From assembly GCA_039881145.1 (NCBI GenBank), contig JAYKKI010000006.1, forward strand, positions 9,122,501-9,186,500: a DNA stretch of 64,000 nucleotides, read 5' to 3'. The notes under the pieces are model-generated. The model saw nothing but the letters and a program-made list of their open reading frames with translations, made no database searches and was not told where the DNA came from. Shown in pieces: positions 1 through 13,000 of this stretch; the first letter of the stretch is position 1, and each line of letters starts with the position of its first letter. This stretch comes from Druceiella hillmani (lineage: Eukaryota > Arthropoda > Insecta > Lepidoptera > Hepialidae). The position numbers and the translations under genes were made by a program.

Positions 1-3000
1 ATCAGGCGGTGAGTATTAAACTTCAACCAGAAAACGGCGAGCACATCGACAATTTTAAAATAAAAATTTAAATAAAGTAACTATAATAATACCTGATTCC
101 ACGCAAATCGAAGTAAATTATTGACAGTTGTCAATGCGTAGACTAAAGTTACGACAATGAAAATAGCTGAAAAATGAATTAAACAGTTAAGCAATAACCG
201 AGAGAAAAGTATTTTCTTAAAAAATATCACAACCGAAAGGCATCGATATGATCCTCTTTATTCGATTTAAAAACTATACTAGATTTGATTTTTTTAACTA
301 ATTTAAACGCTGTTTATTCATAATTCTTAAATTGTAATGCCACTCAGGTTTATACCAAAATAAATAAGTTATTAATGAATTACCTGGACATTGAAGGCAG
401 AACATAACTTATCACATACTTCCAATAACATGTTACAAGCTTTATACAAATCCAAAATTCTGATATTTCTGCAACATCATCAGCACGATTCACATCAAAC
501 ACGACATTGTTCATTAGGTTAACACAAATAACATAATCTCCATGTGCACCATTATTGCTTTCTAGTCGTTTCAAATGATCGATTAAAAAAGAAAAACGTG
601 TTTTTATTGCTCTGACTAACTGTATGAAATTGAATATTTCTACGGTCAATATGGTAAAATCTTGTGCACTACGTATATTTTCGATGATATTGGGACCAGG
701 ATATAGATAAATATGTCGAATAATTTGCATAAAAATATGAAATATAAATATGATCATCACCATTACGAAACTAATTCTTTTCATGATTATATATGTTTCA
801 GGTCTGTTGACGATTTTAAGCTTCGTGTCGATTTGGGTTATTTTTGCACAGATTGTGGTGAACAAATTTTGAGATAAAAAATTTGTCCATATTAAAGTAA
901 TAACTACAAAGAAAAGCTTAAATAAATCCGTTACTCCAACTACAATATTCCAAGAAATATAAAGAATATAAAAGTAATAACTTTGGGCGAATGTACAAAA
1001 CAAAACAAGTAGAAAAACGCACGTTTTATAAAATCGCTCATATTGATTCAATTGTAACAATCTCTTTTTATAAAGCAGAATGCTTGTAGAATCGTGAGAG
1101 GACCGAGGCTATTTTTTACAGAATAATTTTCCTCAATATTTGCCATTTTCTCTGTCTTAGGTACTGGCAATGTCCTACTGAGAAGTTGACAATTACGGTA
1201 TAATGACCGTTTAACTTAGAAACACACATCTAAATAATAAAAAGTATACGTCTAATGTTTTTAACCTTGTTTTCTTTTTCAAAGTTGGTATTTGGTTTTA
1301 TTTTTTGGTAATTAATCGTTCGTTTAATATTATTTATTTGCAAAAAGGTTAAACATATTAGTTAAAGTTAAATAAAGCTCACACTACTGAGGCATATGCA
1401 GTTATTTTTTACAGTTGGTAGGTATAGCAAGTTTGATTTCCGCAGATGCATAGATGGTAGTACAAACATGATGATGATCAAAGACATTTTTGTATCTCAT
1501 CCCGTTCTGGAGACATATTACTTCAACCTCAAATCAAGGGTTAAGCGTTGAGCAGTGTACAGACAGCGGCGTCATTAAAGTGATGTGATACGACGCGGCT
1601 AAACAGGGCTGTTTATTTGGCTTTGTGACTGAGCTATACGAGTATTACTTCCTTGAAAGTGAAATCTATTGTATCTGTATTTCAATGTGTTTCTTAATTT
1701 TTTATTGAAATTTTGTTTGTGATGAAAAATATCTGAATATAAACGAAAAAATGTTGAAAATAACAAATAGTATGTTGTTTGAACAAAAAATAATTCAATA
1801 TAGTAAAGGGCTATACGAAAAAAAATATAATTCAATATTTTTGTCACATATGTTCTAGAGGAATTTGAAAAAAAAAATGCTACATCAAATAACAAATACC
1901 CTGTATAAATATTTATCTTTAATTATTTACAAATATTAATATTATTCTCGTCGCCTAAATATGTTGTTTAGTATAATTTTCAGAAGCAATAAACTGCAGG
2001 TAATATTATAGTAACTTTTTTTCATAATCATTGATTGGAAGGTGTGGGTAATATATTTTTCTAGACATTTTCGAAAATATTTCAAGAAATATTTTTCGTT
2101 AAATAATGGCATTCTGAAAATAAAAAAGAAATCATATTTTGACATGAAAAATGTTCTTAAACCCCCTAAATTTGCAAAACACCACTCTAAATGGTTTTGT
2201 TTTTGGAACACTTATTAGTTACTTTTTTCATTAGATATCTCATACAATATAGAAATGTCAGAAGCGTTTTAAATATTTTATTTTATCCTTCATTTGTGCT
2301 ACTTCTCTATGCCAAATATCAAGTTTCCATATCAAATCTTTTGAGAAAAACTGCTATAACATACAGATATTTAATTTGCTGTTTACTGGACTCGCTTCTC
2401 AGTTGTTTTTTCACTATCGATAATATTTCTACAATGTCTTGATCTAGGGAAGTCTTCAACGTTTTATTAGGAGTACATCTATAAGAAAAAAAAATCATTA
2501 ACTCTTCGTTAGGTCTCCGTTTTAACAATTTCGGTGTAACGAGATTTTTTTTCAAATAATAAAAGCAGAATGAAGACCCTTGTAAGATTATGATCATAAA
2601 CTTGTAAAAGCTTATTTTCTATTAGTACTTGAAATCTTTTGAAAATATCAGTTGACGGTTTTTATCATCGTCTTAATCTTCTAATAATTTTCAGTACCAT
2701 AACTTTTGAATACATCAGATCGAATTCTGATACATCCACAGTGCACTCTAAGACTTGTATCGTTTAGAGAATATTCGCTTCTTGACTAATTTTAGTATGG
2801 AAGGAAGGAGTATAATGACATATACCAACTTTTGTGTCTTTACTTATTCAGAATTTTCAATGGATGAATTAAATTTACAATGCAAACAAAGACAATATCA
2901 CCCATATGGCAAAAAGGAAGTTTATTTGAATACAAATAAAACACAAGCTTTTACAAAAATTTTGGATAACTGAAGTGCGTTATATATTTATATCGTTTGT

Positions 3001-3449
3001 GTTGAATATAAGTGAGTTAATAGACAGAGTTAAAAATAAAGATTGTAATAAAAGTTTCTTTAAAATAGACGCGTCGTTTATTGGGTAAGAAACATCATCT
3101 TGTGACTAGAAAAATCAATAAACGGAATGTCACAAATTTTTAAGCTGCATATCATTAAAAATTGTTTGGGTCGAGTAGACTCCAACAGAACAGCAGCAGG
3201 GTTTATTTTTAGTATTCTGATGACATATTGCAGAGCTGTGTATATGTTGTGTATGGGTATTATATAAAGTCTCAATGCCATTATTGATCTTTTTGACTCA
3301 TCTATTTTTGACTCATGTATAAACAAACGTGTTAAGTATGAGTAGACTCATATCATAAGTGTTTCGCACATATTTACTCATATTGTATAAATATTTAAGA
3401 GTATGTAATATTCCTAGCAAAACATCAAATTAATACGCAGAAAATATAC
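1..3449. repeat. Left arm of a large inverted duplication
   Basis: This stretch is the near-exact reverse complement of 10027-13537. Position 1 pairs with about 13537 and position 3449 with about 10027. By eye the arms differ by scattered substitutions and short indels, roughly 5 percent. Because homology is still running at base 1, the arm extends beyond the window. It carries a broken gustatory receptor copy and its 5' flank. Short open frames inside it, such as 2755-2973 and 2319-2597, recur in the other arm only because the DNA is duplicated. Confidence 0.95.
93..1146 (-). pseudogene. Gustatory receptor pseudogene, left palindrome copy (5' exons only in window)
   Basis: This is the inverted copy of the intact receptor at 12380-15308. 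The start codon is at 1146-1144 and exon 1 covers 1146-384, ending at a GT donor. Exon 2 covers 166-93. The remaining exons lie beyond base 1. Compared with the intact copy, exon 1 is 763 nt instead of 771 and exon 2 is 74 instead of 78. The difference is three separate 4-nt deletions, near 1063, near 473 and near 157. The first shifts the frame about 30 codons after the start and gives an immediate stop (DCYN then TGA, where the intact copy and the paralogue at 29 kb read DCLL). A long open frame (380-1060) survives downstream in the shifted frame but cannot make the receptor. Splice sites are preserved, so the decay is recent. A transcribed pseudogene is possible; a functional receptor is not. 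Confidence 0.9.
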
Positions 3450-5039
3450 GAGTATAAATATGTAGAAAACATGTCAGAAACTATGAAATGTATAATCACT
3501 TTATTCTTTTAAACTTTGATAGACCAATAGTAACGCTGCTTGTTCATAATTTGGAATTCGACGATTTCGAAGATAAGAAGAGGAAACTCATAATTAGTAG
3601 ATATTTTCATACAATCCTTAAAACAGGCTGTGTAATATTTGGTAACTTTGAATGCTTATAGCTTTACCTCGGTTAATTATATTTCTATACGACACAAGGC
3701 AGCAAAAAAACGAGTACATTATTTTACCTTATAATTTTATATGTAAGTAATTTTAACTGATGCCTGTTAAGATAAATGCAGGTTAGTTTAGTTTAATCTT
3801 AAAATGTTACCTTAAACAGCATCTGAGAAAAGCAATTGTGGCAGATAACCATAAGTATAGATGCAACATCTCATGATTTAACTTATAATGGTTCCATTAG
3901 GTTTCTTTTGAATCACGAAACCAAAAAGTCTGTTAATTAGCACCAATAAAGCAAGAATAAAGAAATCAAACTGAGACCTTATTATATCTACTTTATTTAC
4001 TTAATTTAATAGAAGCGTTTTTAAAATTGGGAATTATATGTTAAAAATATCGCGCCGATAAGATTGTGTACAATTTGAAATTGCACCATTCTGAATTAAT
4101 GTAATTGTTATTTTCATATAATAGGAATTTGTAAATAAGAGAAACAATATAAATAATTTGATAAGACGTTATTGCAGATGTGATTAATTATTTTTAAAAT
4201 ACTCATATAATACATGTTCTTTATTAAGGAAAATTTCTAAAATACTTCAAAAGACTGCTGGATCAAATGACTGTTTATCATTTTTTTATCTTATTTTGTT
4301 CTGGACTATGTGGCAACCAAACTTAATATTTGATATTCATTTTTACAAAATATCTCTAGTAGCACTTGGGTAAAAGAGCCTTGACGAAAAGACAAACATA
4401 CAGACGGAGAAGAAAATGATACCATTAGAGTTCATTTTTCGTGTTGAGGTACAGAATCCTAAAATCATGAAGTTATTTTAATTTCTATGAAACAAATATG
4501 TCAAACACCTGTAGACCTCGTACTACTATGATTTCGCACACATTTTGGCATTCATGAACATTTACTAAGCTATTTAAAAAAATTAAATTATTTACAATGG
4601 AAATGCATTGCTTACTTTACACATAGGCGCCTATTTCGAAAAATGTGCAAATCCGCATAAATAAGAATAAAAAAATTTCTTGATTTCTGTTTTTTATAAG
4701 TCGACTTACAAAATTGTATGTAATGTCAACCGGAAGCAAGCTGATTTTGATAACAATATAAATAAAAAAAATACCTTTAATGTGTCAAATCTTGCATGAA
4801 CCAAAAAGTGGCAATTTTTTAAAACATGTATTGTGAAACGCTTTTTTTCAGGATATATATGAGCGATATATAATAATACTGGAAGGTATAAAGTCACCCA
4901 ACCGCATGCACGTAAGTATACAAGAGCGAGCCCGCACGCACGCAGTGTTAGGAGGACTTCAAAATATTACTTTTGAAAAACAAATTATTTTTGAATTTTG
5001 AATTTTTACAAATTATTCAAAATCTGCTATTGTTATTAT
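3450..5039. other. Gene-free spacer DNA next to the left arm
   Basis: AT-rich sequence with no open frame or splice pattern that I can support. It contains only short A/T runs and a small ATT repeat near 5033-5050. The minus-strand frame at 4706-4897 has no recognisable motif and is treated as chance. Confidence 0.6.
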
Positions 5040-5326
5040 TATTATTATTCAATTTCTAGTTAGACTTAAATTGCGACTTGTATCTGATTTACGACTGACG
5101 CGTACTAAGGACTGAATTGAACAGAAATGGCCTGAATTCCGGGTGGCTTCTATTCAGGGTTTATAAAGGGTAAGAAATGCTGAGGCATCTAAAAGCAATG
5201 GTTTCTAATGAGTATGCAAACAGGACTTCGTCATAGTAAGACGATACTGTGAGAGCCAGGCGGTGTTTCCATGGTTACGTAAGAATTATGAGATGATGCA
5301 TTGCTGCTAGCAAGTACAGTGTGACA
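5040..5326 (-). repeat. Putative LTR (or LTR fragment) of the gypsy relic
   Basis: On the minus strand it begins TGTCACACTG directly after a purine-rich tract, as expected where an internal domain meets a 3' LTR. It contains CTCAGCATTTCTTACC, a TATAAA box and ATTCAGTCCTTAGT. The same blocks reappear in the same order on the plus strand at 9930-10017, which supports a shared LTR promoter region. The far end of the LTR is not visible. Confidence 0.6.
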
Positions 5327-7500
5327 ATTCCCCCGTTGAAGAAAAAACTTACACCCTTGTGTGAATGTATATCATGAAAATTCTAATTCCAGGTACTGGT
5401 GTCGGCAGACTGACTGTTTCTGTATCAGAAACGCGTTCAGAATCTACGTTATTTAGATTAGGTAAAGGTTCGACTAGTATTTTTGACAATTGATTTTAAT
5501 AATTCGATATGAGGTTTACCTACCCAGTCTAGATTAATAATAATTCCCTTAAATGATATTTCAATTTATCATTTTCTTTAAAAGTATCTTAGTTTATATT
5601 CTGCAACTTTGTAATAAATGTATAAATTTTCGAATTTTATTCTATCGCAACATGTATCTTTTATAATATTAAAATTAATTTAATTGGGTTTATTTTAATT
5701 CCTACTATGGAATTGACAAGTGACTGTCTCTCTTTAAAGTATCCAGAGTATTCAGTAGTATATTGAATAAATTATTTTCTATCATATCATCTTCATAAGC
5801 GTTTCGTTTAGGTCAAATATCAGAATTTGTCAAAATTTATGCTTTTTGAGAAAAAGAAAAAATTAATTTGCCATTTTCGTTAAAAAAAAGTTTCATTTAG
5901 GAATGTGATATGTTTTCAAAATTTTATTAATTTTTCAAAATCAAGGAAGTATAATTTGGTTTTTATATATGCTTATTGGCATAATAATACTGTCTATATT
6001 TTTAAATACCAGTGATTATTGGAAGGATTTCTAAAAGTACCAATTCTTTTACAGGTTCACTAGAAAATAATAATAATAGGTTTCTTAATTTTTTGAATGT
6101 CTCAAAAATATCGATGAGTGAACAAGGATAAAAGTGGTGAAATTTAGTACATAATAGAGACTATGACTTGTTATTTATTTTCAGGGTAACGTTAAAGTGT
6201 AATATTTTTTTTAGATTTCTTTAACCTTTTTTAATTTTCATGAATTTTTAGAATTTCCTCAATTTAAATTGGGAAATTGTTCAATTCCAGTGATATGGAA
6301 TATGTAATTGATTTATTCTAGTTTTCAGTAGACTATTAATATATTGGATTATGATCACATTGTAACATGATTTTTCTGAAAACCATTTCAGGAATTCGGG
6401 GTATGATCCATCAAGGACGGTGTCATTAATTAAAAGATCAATCTTTGCAGGGTTAAAACAAAGTTGTGCTATTAGGGCTTGAGTAGGATGGAATAATGGA
6501 ACTTAAAAGTGTTACGGGATAACGATAGAGAGCGTTATCCGCAGAGTTCAATTTTCCTTTTCTAAAAATAATTGTATAATTGTATTTTTATAATTTTAAA
6601 CACCAATATTAAAGTTTATTGCTTGGATCTTTGTGGTTAAACAACCATTTGGGAGGGTAGTCATCAGTAATAATATTAAATATATGACTAAATAAACATG
6701 GCGGGAACGTCTTATAACCAAACATTATGGCTGATACTACTTTTTCTATCGTATTAATGTCACATTCACATTTATTAATTGTTCGAGATGTATATGTATT
6801 GGGTCGATCTCTATCGATTTCGTCTCGTAAAGAAATTGCGCTGATGGTGTAGTCAGACTTTGCAGGTTAATATGACTGGTTTTGTAAATTCCGTCATAAG
6901 ATTAAATAATGATAATTACCTAAATAGACACACTTGGAATGCCTTGAAGACCAAAGAGAGCTAATTTAATTAGGCGCCAATAGGTGAAAGTGACATCTTT
7001 TAACTTGAATGGCATGCACGTAAATTCAAAACGCCTGTTACGGAAGATGAAATGCACATAATACACTTTAAGACCAATGCAGTCGAAAAATATTTACTTT
7101 TATCTAATGGATCAAGAATTTCGGAAATGTCTGGTGTCGGATAAGAATTACCCATCGTGATGTCATTTCGTTTCCCATCGCCATTTTCTTTCGTCTATTT
7201 TTTAACCTTACAAATAGGTGCCAACCAAAGTGACAAAAAAGATTTGATTATGCTATGATCCAAAATTTTATTCATTTGATTGTTTAATTCTTGTTTACGG
7301 CATTTGGGAAACCTCTAGAATTTGATATAGATAGGTTTTTATTTTAGTTTGTTTAGTTTAAATTCTTCTTAAGTTCATGGTCAATGACACCAGATTTGCT
7401 TAATTAATTTGAAGATAACTGAAATATAGGCGGATATCGGGACCATATGTCATGTAAAAACTTTGTTGCTTGGTTATTGAGATGTGAAATTTGGAATAAG
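5040..7500 (-). mobile_element. Decayed Ty3/gypsy retrotransposon (pol relic plus LTR-like end)
   Basis: Read on the minus strand, a broken pol region is recognisable. Around 7500-7370 there is a pre-RT linker resembling the 17.6/297/gypsy group. At about 7250-7090 comes the reverse transcriptase stretch with GNSYPTPDISEIL and KSKYFST, the counterpart of the usual GDSYPLPN...KYFSTLDL block. At about 6960-6920 there is LFGLQGI. At about 6858-6690 follows the RNase H region (SDYTISAI, RDRPNTYTSRT, ECDINTIEK). At 6556-6510 comes GKLNSADNALYRYPV, the counterpart of the usual ADALSR block. Frameshifts and stops are frequent, the YxDD box is lost and the integrase is unreadable. At 5335-5327 a purine tract (GGGGGAAT type) precedes TGTCACACTG, a plausible LTR start, with a TATAAA box near 5168. 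No intact ORF remains. It is certainly dead; element boundaries are approximate. Confidence 0.85.
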
Positions 7501-9929
7501 CTCAAAACGGATGGGTAGTTCACAATACAGGTTATCTGGATGGGTAGGGGAAGAAAGTATTGTATTGAATGCAAGCACATTTCAATGTGCAGGGGGTGAG
7601 GTGCAATTTCGAGTTGACTGAAGTTAGAGTTAAGTGAAATAGATTTTCACAATTATTTACGATATAAATATTTATCAGGTTACTTCATTTTACTTTGACG
7701 AGGATATGCTGATCAGATATCATACTTTGTTTAATTTGTAGGTAGACACTGATCATTTGATTATTGCAAGTGAATTTTAGAATTTCATTATTGTTAGATG
7801 GGAATAGATAGAGAGACTGGTTTATTTTTAATAAACCCTGTTTTTGAAGCAGATTTCCCTGTATGTTGATCTTAATCCCATTGTGGTAAGTTACCGTTTG
7901 TTCTTTATGATTTGGATTAATTTTTGATTGTCTATGAATTTAGTACTGGTTATTCCGTCCTTAGGCCTTATTTTAATTTGTTAATTATTTGGGACTGGTT
8001 ACCTGTACGGCCTATACCATATGATTATGATTTTTTTGATAGACCATGAGTTTTGGGCTGATTAACTACGTTAGCGCTGGTTCAATTTCTGAAAGGGGCG
8101 TCGATTTTGGGAAATAGTAGCCTCACATATCATTGAATGTGAGCGCATATATTTGTACTGCAAGACTCATAGTTATTTTTCATGAAATTAATTAAGAATT
8201 TCAAATTAACATTTTGCTTTTCTCCGTAAGTGGGCGGTTGTCCTGAATTGGTGAAAATGGTTACTAAGCCCGGATCTGAATTTATCATGATTATATTTTC
8301 TTAATCAATTTACTACAAGAGTGTAGCCTATTTTATTATAATAATGAATACCGGAATATATTACCAAAATTATCGTGTGAACATCCTCGATAAAAGTGTT
8401 TGAAGTAAGGTCTTTCATTGCAGCTAATCGTCCTATGATTTTTCCTTTCACATTATTCGATATAGTGACCTCGATTAGATATTAAGGCAACACATTCCCA
8501 CAAACAAAAGAATTCAGACTCGTAAGTTTCTTTCTACAATTTTGAAATTATGTGAACAGACTGGCCTAATGTTTAAGTCTCCAAATTGATTTAAAATACT
8601 TTCAGCGAATTACAGTTTTCAACTACTGTAATAAAAAAGGCAATTGCTGCTTTACCTTTAGATTGATTGATTTAGAATAAATATGAAAACACATACTGTG
8701 TTGTCAAATTTACATTTTTGTAATTTGTAAGGAAAGGGTTTAAACGTTTGACCGGGTCATTATAGTATATAATAAATTGTAAAATTATATGAAGTGGGAT
8801 ATTGTCTAAATGTGTTACTATGAAATCTCTCTCATCCCTGAACATATTACTTAGTACAATTGTACCATGCGGTAGATCACGATTAAATAAAATCTAATTG
8901 AATTTAGTTTGATGTACTACTTAAGACGATCTTGTGAAGTACTTAAGTTAGTAAAATGATGTGTAGTAAAAAATAACGTTATTAAATGCGAGGCTAGTTG
9001 TACAAAATAAAATTATGAAGGAAATTATATTATAAATGGCACATAGTTTATTTACAATATTATGAGGTGCTTAAGTCACATTTAAGACACTGTGTTTGAC
9101 TTTCAGTCAGGTTCTCGGAGAAGATGCGCTACTACTGCTAGCTGATTAAGATAATAAATTTAATGAAGTATTAAATAATCTTTACCGGGTCTAAACTCGT
9201 ATACGAATCTAATATAAATATAAATTACTTAACCGAAAATTTGAATACAAGTTTATGCGAAGTATTAAATGAATCTATATTTGAATTTCTGCCTTTATAT
9301 TAGTAGGGTAATCAGTCATTATCTTATCACGTATTTGGCAAAATAGTCGTTTTCGTTTTACGTATAATTAATTAGTCTACAATTAAAAATTATGAAAATA
9401 ATATTTTCATTATAAGTGTCTTTAATAATTATACATACCGCTCGTAATATCCATTTTGTCATATGGAAATAACTGCTGTATCTTCAGTTTCATAATTTCT
9501 TAATCTCATTAATTTCTTTGATAACATCAAGTATATGTAAGCAAGTTAAGTATCAAGTTAAATATTTGGTTTAAACTGACGTTGCGTATTTCGATTGCCA
9601 TAAATATATTTATCATAAGTATAACCCCGTATTTTTTAAAAATTGTTACGATGTTACATTTTTTGCCATTTAAATCATCATCATCGTAATTAACCAATAT
9701 TTATCTGCTGTTAGATCCTTGCCTTTCCCAGAATCTGCTACCGCATGTCTTTCGCAAAACCTGCGACCATGCACGCACACTCTGTTATACCCTGTAATTG
9801 GTAGTAGTAAAGCATACATAGCAACGCCTTCATGATTCTCTTTTATTTTGATAACACAACCTGGATATTAGAGCATTATCTTACCGTGACGAAAACCTAT
9901 TCCTAGGCTCATTAAAAAAGTCCGCCCCC
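7501..9929. other. Gene-free spacer, probably further transposon debris
   Basis: No open frame or recognisable domain on either strand. The position upstream of a minus-strand pol relic means the gag end of that element could lie here, but I see no zinc-knuckle or capsid pattern. AT-rich throughout. Confidence 0.5.
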
Positions 9930-10017
9930 GGATTCCTCAGCATTTCTTACCTTTTGTAAACCATAGACGGAAACCCTGTGAGGGTCAAACCACCTCAGTT
10001 TACTTCAGTCCTTAGTC
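9930..10017 (+). repeat. LTR-like fragment abutting the right palindrome arm
   Basis: Plus-strand blocks CTCAGCATTTCTTACC, a TGTAAACC box in the TATA position and TTCAGTCCTTAGTCCACG match, in order, the minus-strand LTR-like sequence at 5040-5326. The fragment stops about ten bases before homology between the palindrome arms begins at 10027. It is in the opposite orientation to the pol relic in the same spacer, so it is not that element's simple partner LTR. Confidence 0.55.
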
Positions 10018-10026
10018 CACGAAAAA

Positions 10027-13000
10027 GTATATTTTCTGCGTATTAATTTGATGTTTTACTAGGAATATTACATACTCTTAAATATTTATACAATATGAGT
10101 AAATATGTGCAAATCACTTATGATATGAGTTTACTCATACTTAACACGTTTATTTATATGTGAGTCAAAAATAGATGAGTCAAAAAGATCAATAATGGCA
10201 TTGAGACTTTATATAACACACACGCATACACACACATATACACAACTCTGCAATATGTCATCAGAATACTAAAAATAAACCCTGCTGCTGTTCTGTTTGA
10301 GTCTACTCGACCCAAACAATTTTTAATGATATGCAGCTTAAAAATGTGACATTCCGTTTATTGATTTTTCTAGTAACAAGATGATGTTTCTTACCCAATA
10401 AACGACGCAACTATTTTAAAGAAACTTTTATTACAATCTTTTTTTTAACTCTGTCTTTTAACTCACTTATATTCAGCACAAACGATATAAATATATAACG
10501 CACTTCAGTTATCCAAAATTTTTGTAAAAGCTTGTGTTTTATTTGTATTAAAATAAACTTCCTTTTTGCCATATGGGTGATATTGTCTTTGTTTGCATTG
10601 TAAATTTAATTCATCCATTGAAAATTCTGAATAAGTAAAGACACAAAAGTTGGTATATGTCATTATATTCCTTCCTTCCATATTAAAATTAGTCAAGAAG
10701 CGAATATTCTCTAAACGACACAAGTCTTAGAGTGCACTGTGGATGTATCAGAATTCGATCTGATGTATTCATAAGTTATGGTACTGAAAATTATTAGAAG
10801 ATTAAGACGATGATAAAAACCGTCAACTGATATTTTCAAAAGATTTCAAGTACTAATAGAAAATAAGCTTTTACAAGTTTATGACCATAATCTTACAAGG
10901 GTCTTCATTCTGCTTTTATTATTTGAAAAAAAATCTCGTTACACCGAAATTGTTAAAACGGAGATCTAACGAAGAGTTAATGAATTTTTTTTCTTATAGA
11001 TGTACTCCTAATAAAACGTTGAAGACTTCCCAAGATCAAGACATTGTAGAAATATTATCGATAGTGAAAACACAACTGCGAAGCGAGTCCAGTAAACAGC
11101 AAATTAAATATCTGTATGTTATAGCAGTTTTTCTCAGTATGTATGTTATAGCAGTTTTTTTCACGCTCTAGATTTGATATAGAAACTTGATATTTGGCAT
11201 AGAGAAATAGCACAGCTCAAATAAAATATTCGAAATTCTTCTGACATTTCTGGATTGTATGAGATATCTAATGAAAAAAGTAACTAATAAGCGTTCCAAA
11301 AATAAAACAATTTAGAGTGGTGTTTTGCAAATTTAGGGTTTTGAGAACATTTTTCATGTCAAAATATGATTTTTTTTTATTTTCAGAATCCCATTATTTT
11401 ACGTAAAATATTTCTTGAAATATTTTCGAAAATGTCTAGAAAAATATATTACCCACACCTTCCAATCAATAATTATGAAAAAAAGTTACTATAATATTAC
11501 CTACTACTACTACTGTTACTATAATATTATTATTTTATTGCTTCTGAAAATTATACTAAACAACATATTTAGGCGACGAGAATAATATTAATATTTGTAA
11601 ATAATTAAAGAGAAATATTTATACAGGGTATTGGTTATTTGATGTAGCATTTTTTTTTTCAAATTCCTCTAGAACAAATGTGACAAAAATATTGAATTAT
11701 ATTTTTTTTCGTATAGCCCTTTACTTTATTGAATTATTTTTTGTTCAAACAAAAAACTATTTGTTATTTTCAAAATTTTTACGTTTACATTCAGACATTT
11801 TTCATCACAAGCAAAATTTCAATCAAAAATTAAGAAACACATTGAAATACAGATACAATAGATTTTACTTTCAAGGAAGTAATACTCGTATAGTTCAATC
11901 ACAAAGCCAAATAAAAAGCCCTGTTTAGCCGCGTCGTATCACATCACTTTAATGACGCCGCTGCCTGTACACTGCTCAACCCTTAACCCTTGATTTGTGG
12001 TTGAAGTAATATGTCTCCAGAACGGGATGAGATACAAAAAATGTATTTAATCATCATCATATTTGTACTACCATCTATGCATCTGCGGAAATCAAACTTG
12101 CTATACATACCTACTGTAAAAAATAACTGCATATGCCTCAGTAGTGTGAGCTTTATTTAACTTTAACTAATATGTTTAACCTTTTTGCAAATAAATAATA
12201 TTAAACGAACGATTAACTACCAAAAAATAAAACCAAATACCAACTTTGAAAAAGAAAACAAGGTTAAAAACATTAAACGTATACTTTGTATTATTTAGAT
12301 GTGTGTTTCTAAGTTAAACGGTCATTACCGTAATTGTCAACTTCTCAGTAGGACATCGCCAGTACCTAATACAGAGAAAATGGCAAATATTAAGGAAAAT
12401 TATTCTGTAAAAAATAGCCTCGGTCCTCTCACGATTCTACAAGCATTCTGCTTTATAAAAAGAGATTGTCTGTTACAATTGAATCAATATGAGCGTTTTT
12501 ATAAAACGTGCGTTTTCCTACTTGTTTTGTTTTGTACATTCGCCCAAAGTTATAACATTTATATTCATTATATTTCTTGGAATATTGTAGTTGGAGTAAC
12601 GGATTTATTTAAGCTTTTCTTTGTAGTTATTACTTTAATATGGACAAATTTTTTATCTCAAAATTTGTTCACCACAATGTGTGCAAAAATAACCCAAATC
12701 GACACGAAGCTTAAAATCGTCAACAGACCTGAAACATACATAATCATGAAAAGAATTAGTTTCGTAATGGTGATGATCATATTTATATTTCATATTTCTA
12801 TGCAAATTATTCGACATATTTATCTATATCCTGATCCCAATATCATCGAAAATATACTTAATGCACAAGATTTTACCATATTGACCGTAGAAATGTTCAA
12901 TTTCATACAGTTAGTCAGAGCAATAAAAACACGTTTTTCTTTTTTAATCGATCATTTGAAACAACTAGAAAGCAATAATGGTGCACATGGAGATTATGTT

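Noticed and set aside
2755..2973. 72-codon open frame conserved in both palindrome arms (also 10505-10723, minus)
   Set aside because: Conservation follows from the recent DNA duplication. The corresponding region upstream of the older paralogue is not an open frame, and the protein has no motif.
10881..11171. 96-codon frame in the right arm, mirrored at 2319-2597
   Set aside because: The ends differ through a local duplication, no domain is seen, and it lies in the receptor 5' flank that looks non-coding in the third copy.
12299..12379. Upstream in-frame ATG extending the plus-strand receptor by 27 codons
   Set aside because: The extension has no counterpart in the paralogue at 29877, where MANIEEEYS starts directly after non-coding sequence. 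It also lacks receptor-like features.
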